Source: Skeletonema tropicum
Taxonomy: Eukaryota > Bacillariophyta > Thalassiosirophyceae > Thalassiosirales > Thalassiosiraceae
Assembly: GCA_037178625.1 (NCBI GenBank)
Contig: CM074137.1
Coordinates: 2,807,571 to 2,871,570 of the forward strand
Direction: 5' to 3'
Length of the DNA stretch: 64,000 nucleotides
Shown here: piece after piece, positions 10,901 through 21,451 of the stretch
How positions within the stretch are numbered: the stretch's first letter is position 1
Layout: each line of letters starts with the position of its first letter
Translations under genes and position numbers: made by a program
The notes under the pieces: generated by a model
What the model was told of the DNA's origin: nothing
What the model saw: only the letters and a program-made list of their open reading frames with translations
Databases searched by the model: none

Positions 10901-12700
10901 TTCAATGCTCACATCAATGGTCTTACCTCACAAGAAGTTTCATGGCTAGAGGCGGCAATTTTTCAAGCAGAGCAGGCTGGGAGTGGCAAAGATATCCTAC
11001 AATGCGAAAAGTTGGACGATGCTCCAGCGCCGCAAGACATCAAGAACAAATTCTCTGTCGTACTTGGGGATATCTATCATGCAATGAATCGCGCAAAAGT
11101 TCCAGTGAAGCACGAAGGAAAAAAAGCCTACTTCAATGCATTAAGAAATGCATTTCTCATTTGGAATCCTAAGAAAGTGGAAGAGTTTGATGGCAAGATG
11201 AGAGAGGATGGCGTGGAAGAGGATGAAATCAAAGCAATGAAATACTTCAAACCTCACCTTTACGATGAATGCATTGAGAGACATGCACCTGCTCCAAGAA
11301 TATTATATTATCGAGTCCGTGCTGTCTTCACTTTGTTTGGAAACTTAATAGACAGCAAAACGAATAAGCCATTGTTCAATGCGGCGGCTTGGAAGAAGGC
11401 AAATCAAGTATTGAAGGAGATATTAGATGGGCTTTATTCTGATCCATTGGGTGTGAACTTGTACACCAAGAAGATGAAAAGTGATGGGACAGTGATGAGG
11501 AATAAGTACGGGATGGAACTAATTGAATGTTTCCGGGGCACAAATCGCGTTGAAGCTTACCATAAGCACCTGCACCCGTCCGTCAAATCAAAGATGTTTG
11601 GAGTGCGGCTTGCAGACTGCCTTCTGGCTGAAAAACGTCATCGGCACAACCAACACATTGCCGAGCGGCGAAGAGCGGGACACCCCATCGTTGGGCACTT
11701 CAGTCTGCACAAAATTGATCAGCTCCAAGATCTGTACCTGGAAAATCACGCGACCGTACTGTATCCAGGGTGGGATAGCGCTAGTGCATATAAACCAACT
11801 GACGAGAGCTTTGACACGATTGCTCTCCATCACGTAGAACTCCAAGATGCATTGAAGGCACGACGAGAGCAGCTCGGAGAAGTAAGGTTGACAAACGACA
11901 TGCAGTATATGTGTGACGCTATGGGAGTTCCACTACCTCTTCTTCCGTTTTCAAAAGAAGGAAAGGAAGAGCGCCAGCTCTTTGTCAAGATGATGCTTCA
12001 GCATGATGGGCCAATAGACGAAGTGAAGCTTGCATTGGAATGGTGTAAGCATGTGGATCCAGAGAAGAACATACATGCCAAGCTGCCATGTCACATTCGT
12101 GTAGAAGTTGCAAATTTTGATAGAAATCAAAGGATTAGAGATACCATGAAGAAGGCAAAGAGTGGAATAGATGCATTGAATGAGTTACATGACAAGATCT
12201 CACCGACAATCCTTCAAGACTCCAACGCCAACGAAGCACTAGCAAATGATTCCCCACCCGCTCCAGCAATCTCTACACCAACAAACGCTGCTCCGCCACA
12301 AAAGCGAAAAGCATCATCAGCAGGGCTTAGCCACACTTTGCAAGAACCTATGCTGCCTCGACCTTTTCCAATACCACCGCCACAAGCGCTTCACACAGCA
12401 CCGTACGTGCAGCACGGCGGCATGATTGTTGGGCGCATTCCACTCCCTATACCAATGCCAATCGCGAGGAGGACGAATGTGTGTACCCTATGCTTGAACA
12501 ATGGTGGTCAGTATGCAAACACTTGCCCAGGAAGAGGTAGTCACAACCACTGTCTGTATTACGAAAGAAATAATACACCAAAGCTTGCCACATCAGTCCA
12601 GATCCAAAAGCCGAGGCAAAGAGCACGGAAGAGATGCAAGCATTGTTCAGTTCCTGGATGTAAAGGTAGTGGCGGCGAAAAATTTTGTATGAATAAATAG
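7919..12700 (+). CDS. Putative transposase-exonuclease fusion, 1,593 aa (copy 2)
   Basis: The protein is identical in every residue to that at 2047-6828, with all DDE-like, DEDDy exonuclease and Cys/His motifs retained and no frame damage. Upstream sequence from 7565 is also the same, so this copy has its own promoter region. The absence of any difference over almost 6 kb means the duplication is very recent, is being homogenised, or is an assembly duplicate. Confidence 0.7.
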   Translation: MARGGGRPVGVKNGYKAKRKQTSSQKKKQAERCAETKQKNKKKKEQQKAAVERAARMNFFAPRTNRSSGDSTAAPINNDTTTTAAAAAVNTSADDRADAAAEENSTTTAVTAVDNNSATPDYDVVTINNPEINNVIDPANAIAELDYSEEEATKKHSDDFEDDTIPGIQQRYVAAVQKRVQIEVSKDNKNINNKWLLRHLQQNDWWLRKEWYTWFIKKYNASVEKKEDKLDEEYRAYYRDVHVWLPDVRWETTDKRYMPHCPNCKTNARVGPHCFRDNHAGRVIVGQTETYYTVSRRYICYECEDHSKKQKANFEAAARAQDLTATVELDDTKYTFMGWNQSSLTLLPYNKGSKFPAFLTWRAGVDKSLTTTIRQDVDNGKGFDQISKDLLEHHTEKYTDLHLEYENEIREILDGGIITREYPTFGDFMDKKLYRGLVPTGAYLQHVLLLYHDSIRVHLIKEVKKRGGTTLHWDVSYKEAKHLYRVRGQPIFKGLVTAMNEYGEIRIQFHVYTDSHEQMTAALEAFMRTTEALGQPPVKYFWTDNPTGDRRYFLERIPSLKENQDALDAMCNDESEDGLTTSNAATLPVYDYTSIDVHEVIDGSATATTAECNRKVKAMLEDMKPDEQTIGLDAEWNVQKRMGMQTSCSKVKLIQMAYRDRDDKIQVLLVRTGQWDCLPSEMIDLFCNDNVQFVGVNVSADLTKIGKDFNVSGLKAVDQKERANVINLGTYARKRDVIQNAKHGSMILLGERVLGIKIDKTLQESDWSGELQAAQIQYAAEDAAISLELFEKLGAMPDLTSRLSAEDLTTGMKVDLAPRLGQFSSVAMLNTRAATATVIGRQVCHCPARIVSKRGNAKKVRPCANSYVVKVDIIYAANFIIPGYKVKDTNDKATLDDLGLNEIVVPIDMLRDHIASDAIRPTTTESQHTDCARPSPPASESSPKRVPNKNLRKPLSDEFDYGDMQKEPATDHQVGEDENDEDELENYDDFIFNEFNAHINGLTSQEVSWLEAAIFQAEQAGSGKDILQCEKLDDAPAPQDIKNKFSVVLGDIYHAMNRAKVPVKHEGKKAYFNALRNAFLIWNPKKVEEFDGKMREDGVEEDEIKAMKYFKPHLYDECIERHAPAPRILYYRVRAVFTLFGNLIDSKTNKPLFNAAAWKKANQVLKEILDGLYSDPLGVNLYTKKMKSDGTVMRNKYGMELIECFRGTNRVEAYHKHLHPSVKSKMFGVRLADCLLAEKRHRHNQHIAERRRAGHPIVGHFSLHKIDQLQDLYLENHATVLYPGWDSASAYKPTDESFDTIALHHVELQDALKARREQLGEVRLTNDMQYMCDAMGVPLPLLPFSKEGKEERQLFVKMMLQHDGPIDEVKLALEWCKHVDPEKNIHAKLPCHIRVEVANFDRNQRIRDTMKKAKSGIDALNELHDKISPTILQDSNANEALANDSPPAPAISTPTNAAPPQKRKASSAGLSHTLQEPMLPRPFPIPPPQALHTAPYVQHGGMIVGRIPLPIPMPIARRTNVCTLCLNNGGQYANTCPGRGSHNHCLYYERNNTPKLATSVQIQKPRQRARKRCKHCSVPGCKGSGGEKFCMNK

Positions 12701-12860
12701 TAGTAAATAGAAATAGAAAACATCATTAGTGAAATGAAATCCATTCTCTACCAGACCTTGACCAGACTTTACAAACATGAAATCATCTACTAACCTTGTA
12801 GAACTCGTGATACGAGCAAAAAAAGGCAGCACTCCCCCCCCTGCATTGATAGAATTACCC

Positions 12861-12925
12861 CCGCGTTGGGGTCGAACCGTAAATAGTAGCGATGCTGCTT
12901 TCAAGTCCACTGACGATAAACGCAA
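12861..12925 (-). other. tRNA-like segment, second copy
   Basis: Same sequence as 6989-7053, shifted by 5,872 bp. The caution is the same: it has B-box and acceptor-pair features, but it is short and degenerate. Confidence 0.3.
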
Positions 12926-13438
12926 CCCCCCTTCTAAGTTAACGCTCAGTAACTCTGCGTCGACTCTTCTGCGTCGACTCTTACGTGACTCTCATTCCAT
13001 ATACTGCCTGCCACATTTGTAATGCGCTACATTCTCACGGGAATAATTATTATTCTGCTGTGTCTATTTATTAATTGAATAATTGAAGGAGACATTCCAC
13101 ACTTGATGTGGATAGAGTTATTTACATCACATCATGTGAGGCCATCACGGTACTTTTTCTAAATGAATCATGCCTCTTGATGTATTATTATTCTACACGC
13201 AGACGTACATTATCTTCTTCGACAAAAATATTATCATCGACGGTCCATGGGATAAGTTCTCTGGCGGCGAACCTTACATCGACAACAGCATACTACAGTA
13301 ATGACTACTACTAGACTGCTACTACGGATCTTTTGACTTTTTGACATGGTCGAGCGAGATCTTTCTTTTTCTCTTCTCTTTTTCCCCTCTTCTCCCTCCT
13401 TTTCCTTAAAACTCATCCACCAGCACCACCTCGATGCC

Positions 13439-14678
13439 GCCTCCTCCAACACATCTATTTACCACTATGAGAACAAGATCTTACACTAATGGTATTCATA
13501 TCTCTGCGACGACATAGGCACTGCAGAATAAAAGAATGAACTCACCAGTGCTATCATATGCCAAAGGTTTGTTGCGGACATTCATCAATTCATCACGCAA
13601 CAAGACCAGACCGATCCGCTTCCGTCAGAGGAGTGATCGAAGCAAGCTAAGTTTTGACTCACGTTCTATTTCAGACGTGTTTCGCTGATATGTATCCGTT
13701 GGTTGTTGCATGCCATTCAAGTTGTCTGCATTTGTTGCTGCTTGTTTTTATTTCGTGTACGGAAGTGCATAGATATCATGATGTTGTTTTGTGCACCACA
13801 TCTGTGAAGTTTGTTTGCCTCTATCCCACTGCTGAGCTTCCCGTTCCAGTTCCATCCTCTTGGCCGGCACTAGCATCGGCATCTGTAGCATTCAAAGGAG
13901 GACTTTGATTCGGCGTGGTAACGTAATGTGGATGCGGATACCACCGTCTCATTTGATTGTTTGCGCCATCAGTACGACACAAAAAGTGACAAGATTATTG
14001 ATGAATTGCTGAATACGGTTGGAAGTGCCAATTATTATGAAGATTTATTTGTTGTGGTGTTGTCGCATATCGTTGTCCCAGCTGCTGCGTCCTATATTGT
14101 CACAATGATTATGTTGTCTGACTCTCGACCCGGCTGAAATGTCGATGTTGTGCGATGTGCCGAGACGGTAAAAAGATCTTTTTATGCGCTGATCGAGTAG
14201 ATTGCCGCAGCAGATGGCAAGTTTTGTGCGGCCGTGTGCATATCACTGGCGAGGCTAATACATGGCGTTCAAGGTGGGCATGCTGCTTGTTGTTCGTTTA
14301 TGTCAGCAGCAAGATATGGCCAGCCGAAGAACACCTTGATTTGAGTGCAACACCTACCACGCATCTTGAGGCGGTGGCCGCCCGGAGGCCGGACAAGAAA
14401 AGTTGTGCAATTTCCCGTCTTTTGCGCGCCCTCGCTCCTTCGCATTTGTGTTTTGTGGTAGATGGTAATGGAACAGTTCGAACTTCAACCTTTTACCAAA
14501 AGAGCAGTCCCACTACCTGGTAGAGACAAGTAATTGTAAAAATAGGACTTTTTTAGTGTTGCATTGAAGTTGGAAAACTGCACAGAGCGTCGGCTGTTAG
14601 GTACTTTTTGCATAACATCACTTTAAAAAAAATGTGGTGAGAACCCCTGGTACACTAAGTCCCTCTACCTTCTCATCA
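13439..14678. other. Gene-poor stretch after the tandem duplication
   Basis: Several ORFs of 70-120 codons occur on the plus strand (13654-13908, 13928-14137, 14155-14523), but none has recognisable domains, start context or splice signals that I can support. I cannot tell whether this is unique host DNA or the worn flank of the transposase element that follows. Confidence 0.4.
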
Positions 14679-14742
14679 CACTCACTTCTACCAGACGTGA
14701 CTTCTCGCGGCACTCATCTTTACCAGACGCACCTTCTTGTGG
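14679..14742 (+). repeat. 32-bp tandem repeat, two imperfect copies
   Basis: Units at 14679-14710 and 14711-14742 share CACTCA and TACCAGACG and end TTCTYGYGG. They lie upstream of a TATA box and the transposase start, so they may be promoter elements or subterminal transposon repeats. Confidence 0.5.
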
Positions 14743-14917
14743 TACCAAATTGTACCAGCCATGAATAATATACAAGACCTTTGAGTACCACTGATGGCGA
14801 CGTTAATTTATTAGTTTTCGGTGAATCTACGGGCTACAGCTGTTTTCACGGATTTTCGGATAGCCGTTCAAGTTTCGAATTCCTACGTATGTTAGGTACA
14901 AATGACGTAGTGAGTCT

Positions 14918-14925
14918 TATAAAAA
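14918..14925 (+). promoter_or_regulatory. TATA box candidate
   Basis: TATAAAAA stands about 200 bp upstream of the ATG at 15118, with a C-rich pyrimidine run (CTCCCAACTCACCCC) about 25 bp downstream that could hold the transcription start. It probably served the transposase gene. Confidence 0.4.
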
Positions 14926-15117
14926 CCCATTGGGCCGATTTCTCCCAACTCACCCCTCAACAAGAGCCACTCCGCGCAAAAAGATGCCAACCATGGCCAA
15001 ATTCCGGAGCGTACTACGCACAACAAGTTGGATATTTGCTCAACCAAAAGGATAAATTAACCTCTCTTGCATGTCTAGATCCAAAATAGCCAATTAGGTT
15101 GACTAAAGATTGTAATC

Positions 15118-16215
15118 ATGAACGATGGTAATACACTTTTTGAATACCTTTTCACACGGCTCATCAGTAAAAGTGACACTTATCGCGGCAGGTGGATTTG
15201 CGACCAGTCGTTGGTAGAGATATTGCACAGACACTATACGAATGTAGATAAAGACAATACCTTACGGAACAAACTCGTGCAGCGTCTGAACAAGGCAGCC
15301 GGACCTTTCAACAGCAGCAATGTACACAAGATATACCACAAAAATTTCACAACATCATGTCCATTCAATTCGTCATTACGCCGGATGGTGCACTATTACT
15401 ACTTTGGAAAGGGAGAGAAAGTGCCCAACGAACCAATACGCGCAGCAGAGTTATTGTGCACAGAAATAGAACATATACAGAGTTACAGTGCAACTAATAA
15501 TCGGCAGCGATCTTGCAACAAGCCGGAGCAAGTATCATTTCCCGACGATGGATGCGCTGGTAAGAAGAAGAACAAAAATAATGAGAACAAACGTAAAGAA
15601 GCAACAAAATCATCAGCGGCTGCACCAATTACTCCTACTCCACAAAAAAGAACAAGGCGCTCGCAACGACTAGTTGAGCAGCAGCAGAGCCCTCTCGTGC
15701 CATTCGTCACCAACGTGGGTAGATTAGAGGATGAGAATAATCAAGTTGACGACGAAGATGAAGATGAAGACGACGACAATAACAACAGCAGTGGCGATAT
15801 AGACGGGGATAACAGCAGCAACAACCAGACTCCGAATATTATATGGCAGTCACCTGAAGCAGCAGCTCTCTTCGGATTTGACGAAGGTGCCGATGTGTAC
15901 AACGGACTAGTGCAATTGGTTGAATCACTTACACTGGTGGGGCAATCAGCAAATGGATACGAAGAAGCAGGCGTCATTGACTTGCACGAAGATAGTAAAT
16001 TGACAAAGCATGCCTTATTTGACTTACGCAATAAATGTTTATACCTCAGGGTTGCGTATTCAATAGCACTTGCCGAGTATCGAGTTGGGTTTCCATTCCA
16101 AGCTTGTTGCGACAAAGCGGCAAGGCTGCTCAATGATTTAACACTGTTCAATGCAGCAACTGGTAGGACAATCATGAATTGGAACCGGGCATTCCTATCA
16201 CCGAAGATCAGCTGA
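15118..16215 (+). pseudogene. N-terminal part of a broken DDE transposase, 365 codons
   Basis: Residues 1-125 are a compact, mixed-charge region after which comes a Lys/Arg-rich linker, then a Glu/Asp/Asn run at about residues 208-240. Residues 250-360 form a helical segment ending in a helix-turn-helix-like stretch with TGRTIMNWNRAF. In the transposase family recognised from the next ORF, such a DNA-binding segment precedes a catalytic region bearing the first Asp. Here the frame stops at 16215, overlapping the next ORF by 37 bp in another frame. Read together, the region with the first catalytic Asp is missing, so an internal deletion probably joined the two parts. An intron is a less likely explanation. 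Confidence 0.55.
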
Positions 16216-17615
16216 AGGAGATTAATGCTGCTAGAGCCAATCAAGAATACTTCGACAAGGCAGCGGCAATTGCCGTAAATGGTAACACAAAAAAGCAACC
16301 ACTTGAATCGTCACCTGGGATTCTTAAGTTTGCATACGGGAAGAACGGGTACTGGACAGGGAACCACACGATCCTGCAAACGGAAGATATAATAGATTGC
16401 GTAAAAGTAATACTCGGAGATGAGTATGAATATGTCTTTCTTTTTGATTCGAGCAGTGGTCATGCAAAGAAGCGTGTTGACGGTCTTGATGCAAAGGAAA
16501 TGAACAAGAATTGGCACTCGACACCATCGCAAGCTAGGAACACCAAAATTGAACGGCAGGAGGAATTTGTCGGGCCATACTACGATGCATCCAATCCAGC
16601 AATGGTGACTATCGGTCAAGAACAAACGATGAACTTCACCAGTGAAGATGTCGGCCCATTTTGGCTGACAGCAGAGGAACGTGAAAGACAACGGCACGAC
16701 CGAGAGGTTGAAATACCAGAAGACAAGAGGAAAGAGCGACATAAGGTGAAGAAAGAGCTGATATCGGAGCTGATGGACACCGAGTGGGGGAAAAAGGAAG
16801 GAGAAATAAGGTTATGGAAGATGACACATGCTGAGCTAGCAAAAATGGCGCAAGCGTCTAGTATCGATATCAAAATAACACCTACCACCAAAATGATATA
16901 TGGATGGGAGGGCAAGGGTAAGGGACTTCTGCAGATTGCGTATGAACGTGGCTGGATCGATATAGCAACCTTCAGAAAGGGCAGCTACCAAGTGATGAAG
17001 TATGATGATGAGGGTAACTTGGTTCCTGAGCTTTCCCTCCGGCATTTGCTTGCAAACTGCACGGATTTTTTGTCTGAACAAAGCCAACTCGAATATGTTT
17101 GTGAATCTTTGGGAGTAAGAGCCTTGATTACAACAAAGTACCATGCTGAATACGCTGGTGAGGGTGTCGAATACTCTTGGGGATTCTCCAAAGCTCTCTA
17201 CCGAAGACATCCATTAGCTCAAAAGAAAACGACTGCTGATTTCCTTGCATTGGTCGACAAGTGTATTTCAAGAGAGGTTCTCACTGTGGATCTCATTCGT
17301 AAGTTCAGTGCCAGGGCAAGAGGTTACATGGAGACATATAAGATGTTGGAGATTGAGGCAAAGAATACCAAGGAGACAGAAGGTAATTCAAGTGAGGATG
17401 CACCCATTCCGCACAAGAGAATTGAAACGCTGAAGAAGGTTTTGAAATGTCATCGTGCTGCTATTGACTTTGACAAATCTTTCATTATGAAAACTGTCTA
17501 CGCAAAAGACTTTGATTTCAAGAATGATTTGCTCAAGAAGGAAGAGAAGCTCAACTTTAGTCTCAGAGTAAAACGAGAGAATACGAAGGTGGAAGCGACG
17601 GCAAAGAAGAAATAA
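16179..17615 (+). pseudogene. C-terminal catalytic part of a broken DDE transposase, 478 codons
   Basis: GKNGYWT at about residues 54-60, then FLFDSSSGH (D90) and KYHAEYAGEGVEYSWG (E331), followed by an aromatic and basic tail, match a DDE transposase group I know from fungi and algae, distantly related to Tc1/mariner (second Asp in FxFDxSxxH, Glu before a Trp-Gly). Residues 168-220 are highly charged and probably helical. The first catalytic Asp is absent here and in the preceding ORF, so the protein is predicted inactive. The apparent ATG at 16179 is simply the first Met after the join. No terminal inverted repeats were found on either side. Confidence 0.6.
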
Positions 17616-18063
17616 ACATAGGACAATGTTCATTTATGTCTCTTGGTGGAATATGGCATACGAGGCATTATTTACCATGGTCCGGTTGTTGTTCGCAATT
17701 GATAAAGACGGAACTTTTACGGGTAGAGTAGCTCCCCAGTTAAGGGGCTTTCAGTACGTTTGTACGTAGGAATAAAAATTCTGCGATTATCCGCCAAGAT
17801 TTGCTAACAGCTGTATTGTCGTCGGTAACACTTATATTAAGATGATTACTATCGAATGAGTCGAGTATCATAGGTGTATTTGGTATTTGTGCATAACTGT
17901 GGCCATAGGAGTGGTGGCTATCATGTATCATGGTGAGGGTGTAAATGATGAAGTTTGGAGTCAGGATTTTGAGGATGCCGGTTGGGCGAAGACCTCCCTA
18001 CGGTGGAATCGAACCCTCTAGCTACGTCCAAAACAGCGATTGTACATTAGGAATAGGTGACGG
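17616..18063. other. Gene-free stretch between transposase remnant and array 1
   Basis: It contains a small hairpin CCCCAGTTAAGGGG near 17733-17746 and, at about 17999-18018, a minus-strand GGGTTCGATTCC that resembles a tRNA B box without a tRNA around it. I see no coding region. Confidence 0.4.
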
Positions 18064-18380
18064 TCGATGCTTGGGATGGCAGTTACGTTATGAGTTATGA
18101 GGCAAGACGATGATAAAATTGCAGTGTTGATGAGGATGACGGATGTAATGTGTATTTGCCCCGCCCGCCTGGTTCTGGTTGAATCTCCAGCCCTCCTCCT
18201 CCATTGTTGATTCATTCCATCAGCACTCTGTTTTTGAGAGTCATTGCTATCAGCGGCAGAATGAATGTCCACCGTCCACCCTCAGTTGCCTCTCTTATGA
18301 GACAATGATACAACGTTGTGTGATGCTACATCGCTCGGTGCTCGGTGCCTATGGTACCTGTGCTGCTGTGTTTCCATATT

Positions 18381-18446
18381 CCCGTTTCTGCCCAAACTTG
18401 TCCCGTTTCTGCCCAAACTTGTCCCGTTTCTGCCCAAACTTGTCCC
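18381..18446. repeat. 21-bp minisatellite in unit C (three copies)
   Basis: CCCGTTTCTGCCCAAACTTG plus T repeats at 18381, 18402 and 18423 and ends in CCC. It recurs in every C unit, with two copies instead of three near 24036-24080. It marks the C-C junction in array 1 and the D-C junction in array 2. Confidence 0.85.
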
Positions 18447-18622
18447 AGGTTGATATCTCATGCACGCTCATGATGATTTAATAGGTTGAAGATCCAAGCG
18501 ACGCATTCTTTCGCAGTCCATGGCAGGTAGTCGCTCGATTTATTGGCCTGTAGAAGTAATTGGGCGTCATAATAGTACTGGAAATCACGTGTGGTGTGGG
18601 TGGCACGTCGGCAGGGTGTGAC

Positions 18623-20028
18623 ATGCCGCCGAGACCTAGCGACAAAAGGAGCTTGTATGGCAGGATGGCAGGAGATAATATATCTACAATGGACGTTGAT
18701 GGACACTATATCTTTGATTTGCCTCTCTACAGTAATCTAGCATTCAGCTTAACGGTTGAAAGGGCGAAATATTTGGAGACGGAGCGTGTAGATGCTAATT
18801 CGGTTGCACAGTCCATCGTCAAAAGTGTCGAAAACTACGACTCCGCCAATAGGTAGGCTTGCTGAATTCAACTTGAACCGAGTTGCTGTTGCAAGAGGTG
18901 GGGAGCACAATCAGGCCCGTTATGATGAGGGAACTTGGGATTCATACTTCCAAGCCCCCGATTTCGACTGGAATATCATCAAGCAGACTGAGCGTCAGTG
19001 TATGCTCGTGTTCTGTGACCTATTCTCTACCGGCTATGCCCATTCTGCTCACTTGCCGTCTTCTATCTATTTGGTGGTCTCCGCCGTGACAATGTTAGTG
19101 CTCTCAAAGCGCCCTACATCTTCCCCCACTTGAGAAATATGAAAAATGAAAGTGTTGCAACTAGAATGACAAAAATTCTCCGCAATAATATTGAGCACGA
19201 GCTCCGTCGGAAAACGTTGTTCACGTCACGATCGATGAGAAAGGGCAGCATGACCGAGTTCCGGTTACACCGCCCGAGATCTATCTTACGAGGAGGAACT
19301 TGCTCGCAGTGGGCATACAATTCTACCCGCCAACACCTTTGGAGAAGACAATGCTTCTATGGGCATCAGAAGAGCATCCCACCAAGAAGCAGAAGGCCAC
19401 GGCAAGTACCCCTCCAGAATCAGAGACAGCCAATGCAGGTACCACCTAACAATCAGCCTACAATACCGTTGTGGCTAATGCCATCAAATCTACAGGGAAC
19501 AATAAGACTGGTGGTGTTACTGTCCTGACTGAGTTGGAGAGGTTTGTGGAAGTTGGCACCATTAGTAAAAAACAAAAGGATTTTCTTAGTGCCGGCAGTG
19601 TGGGGCTTGTTTCAAAGTCCATCCTCAATGATATATGAAGAATGATTTGATTATTGGACTCCCTGATTATAATTCCCTGGGGTCTGAAGGGGCTAGGTAT
19701 TGCAGGGGAGTGACTGCTACTGCCATGGTCATCACTGCCGAGCAGTGGAAGGAGTTGTGCAATTTGGAGCCGACCGATCTCGATAATGATATCAATCGCA
19801 GGTTGTCGACCTTGAAGTGCAAGCACAGCTTCATCAAAGCGACAAAAGAAGCAAGGCAACATCAAGTATTCACAGTCTTGCCGAGAGAATTCAAAAGTTA
19901 TGAAGAAACGGAAAGACGATGGTATGAGTGATTTAGAGACTAAGAACAAAATTCTTCGTGAGATTGGAATTCAAAGTGGACAGCAATCACTCCGTGATGT
20001 ATTTTCTCGGAGAAGTTCTAGTACGTAG
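18623..20028 (+). pseudogene. Decayed reading frame of unit C, array 1 unit 1
   Basis: From ATGCCGCCGAG at 18623 to TAG at 20028 the sequence can be followed as one protein-like series of about 470 codons that changes frame several times (near 18855, 19085, 19215 and 19640) and meets in-frame stops at 19449 and 19638. Its last segment starts MKKRKDDG, a basic nuclear-localisation-like stretch. Pro/Thr/Lys-rich sequence precedes it near 19370-19450. I do not recognise the family. Since the same breaks occur in every copy, decay came before amplification. It is probably a transposon or gene relic, and the short ORFs in it are not genes. Confidence 0.6.
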
Positions 20029-20892
20029 TTAATTGTTACTCCTATGTAATAGTTCAAAGTGGACAGCAATCACTCTGTGATATTGCTTGCTGGACCTGGC
20101 TGTGGCACGTGTATTATTGCTCTAGTAATAGGATGGATATCTACGAGTACTTGAATTTACTTTACTTTGACTTCTAAGTACTCCCCCTCCATGCATGCAT
20201 TCATTTCTATTCATTTCCCACTTGGGAAGTTTGGCAATCTCCGCTGCCGAGGGGCCAGTGGAACGGACAGCCTTGGCTTCAGTAACGGCATCATTGAAAG
20301 ACTTTACACTTCTGAAAATGCAGCCAATGATGCATGACGAGTGAATATACGAATCATGATTCAGTCATGACCATGGCGCATAAACTAACAAAGTCACCAG
20401 AACTGCCAAGAGGAATTACTTGCAAACTCAACCAGGATGACCAATCACCTAGGCCTCTCCTTGATGCTGCTGCCCAATTTCGATAGCTACATTTCCATCC
20501 TCTGCACCCAGCCCACTACACCACTTCCAACGACACAAACTGAAAGTAACACTGGTTGATCGCATCCACGATAATCCAAGCGCTTGCAGTCGCCACCTTC
20601 CACCTTCCGTATCGAGTCGGATTCTACTGGTAATCCTGCAGAACAACGGTATTGTCATGTCGAGAGAGTCCCAATGCAAGTTGACCAATTGTTATTTTGG
20701 AAAATATGAATCCCAATTTGTTGCCCACTAGATAACTAGCCATAATGACTTGGCACTTCCTTCTGCGGTAAGAAGATCAAAGATAAACTAGTCACAGCAT
20801 TTATTGAATGTCCCAAAACGCTTCCTTGAGTTCATTGGCGCTTCCACATAATGCAGATCTTTCCATCCTTACTATACAGCCCGTCACGTAAA
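20029..20892. other. Noncoding half of unit C
   Basis: No supported gene. Minus-strand ORFs of 79-109 codons appear around 20340-20690, but their length depends on the AGCCC indel that varies between units, which argues against coding. A 23-bp repeat beginning CAAAGTGGACAGCAATCACT occurs just before (about 19972) and at about 20055. Confidence 0.45.
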
Positions 20893-21451
20893 TCGATGCT
20901 TGGGATGGCAGTTACGTTATGAGTTATGAGGCAAGACGATGATAAAATTGCAGTGTTGATGAGGATGACGGATGTAATGTGTATTTGCCCCGCCCGCCTG
21001 GTTCTGGTTGAATCTCCAGCCCTCCTCCTCCATTGTTGATTCATTCCATCAGCACTCTGTTTTTGAGAGTCATTGCTATCAGCGGCAGAATGAATGTCCA
21101 CCGTCCACCCTCAGTTGCCTCTCTTATGAGACAATGATACAACGTTGTGTGATGCTACATCGCTCGGTGCTCGGTGCCTATGGTACCTGTGCTGCTGTGT
21201 TTCCATATTCCCGTTTCTGCCCAAACTTGTCCCGTTTCTGCCCAAACTTGTCCCGTTTCTGCCCAAACTTGTCCCAGGTTGATATCTCATGCACGCTCAT
21301 GATGATTTAATAGGTTGAAGATCCAAGCGACGCATTCTTTCGCAGTCCATGGCAGGTAGTCGCTCGATTTATTGGCCTGTAGAAGTAATTGGGCGTCATA
21401 ATAGTACTGGAAATCACGTGTGGTGTGGGTGGCACGTCGGCAGGGTGTGAC

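Larger units (their letters stand above)
1693..13438. repeat. Head-to-tail tandem duplication of a 5,872-bp unit
   Basis: Copy 1 spans 1693-7564 and copy 2 spans 7565-13438. Every landmark recurs at an offset of exactly 5,872 bp, and the encoded proteins are identical. At the junction the end of copy 1 (CTCGATGCC) runs directly into the start of copy 2 (CCCGTCACG), sharing only C residues. This fits a recent duplication, element dimerisation or an assembly duplicate. Each unit holds a folded left end, one long ORF and about 740 bp of 3' noncoding sequence. Confidence 0.9.

Noticed and set aside
14781..15089. 102-codon ORF upstream of the transposase
   Set aside because: It spans the TATA box and probable transcription start of the next gene and has no recognisable features.
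17999..18018. B-box-like GGGTTCGATTCC on the minus strand as a tRNA gene
   Set aside because: No A box, acceptor pairing or anticodon arm at proper spacing.
18381..18446. Short regular repeats considered as a CRISPR-like array
   Set aside because: The 21-mers are directly contiguous with no spacers, and the context is eukaryotic transposon DNA.
20449..20688. Minus-strand ORFs of 79-109 codons in the noncoding half of unit C
   Set aside because: Length and C-terminus change with a 5-bp indel among otherwise identical units, and no domain is visible.
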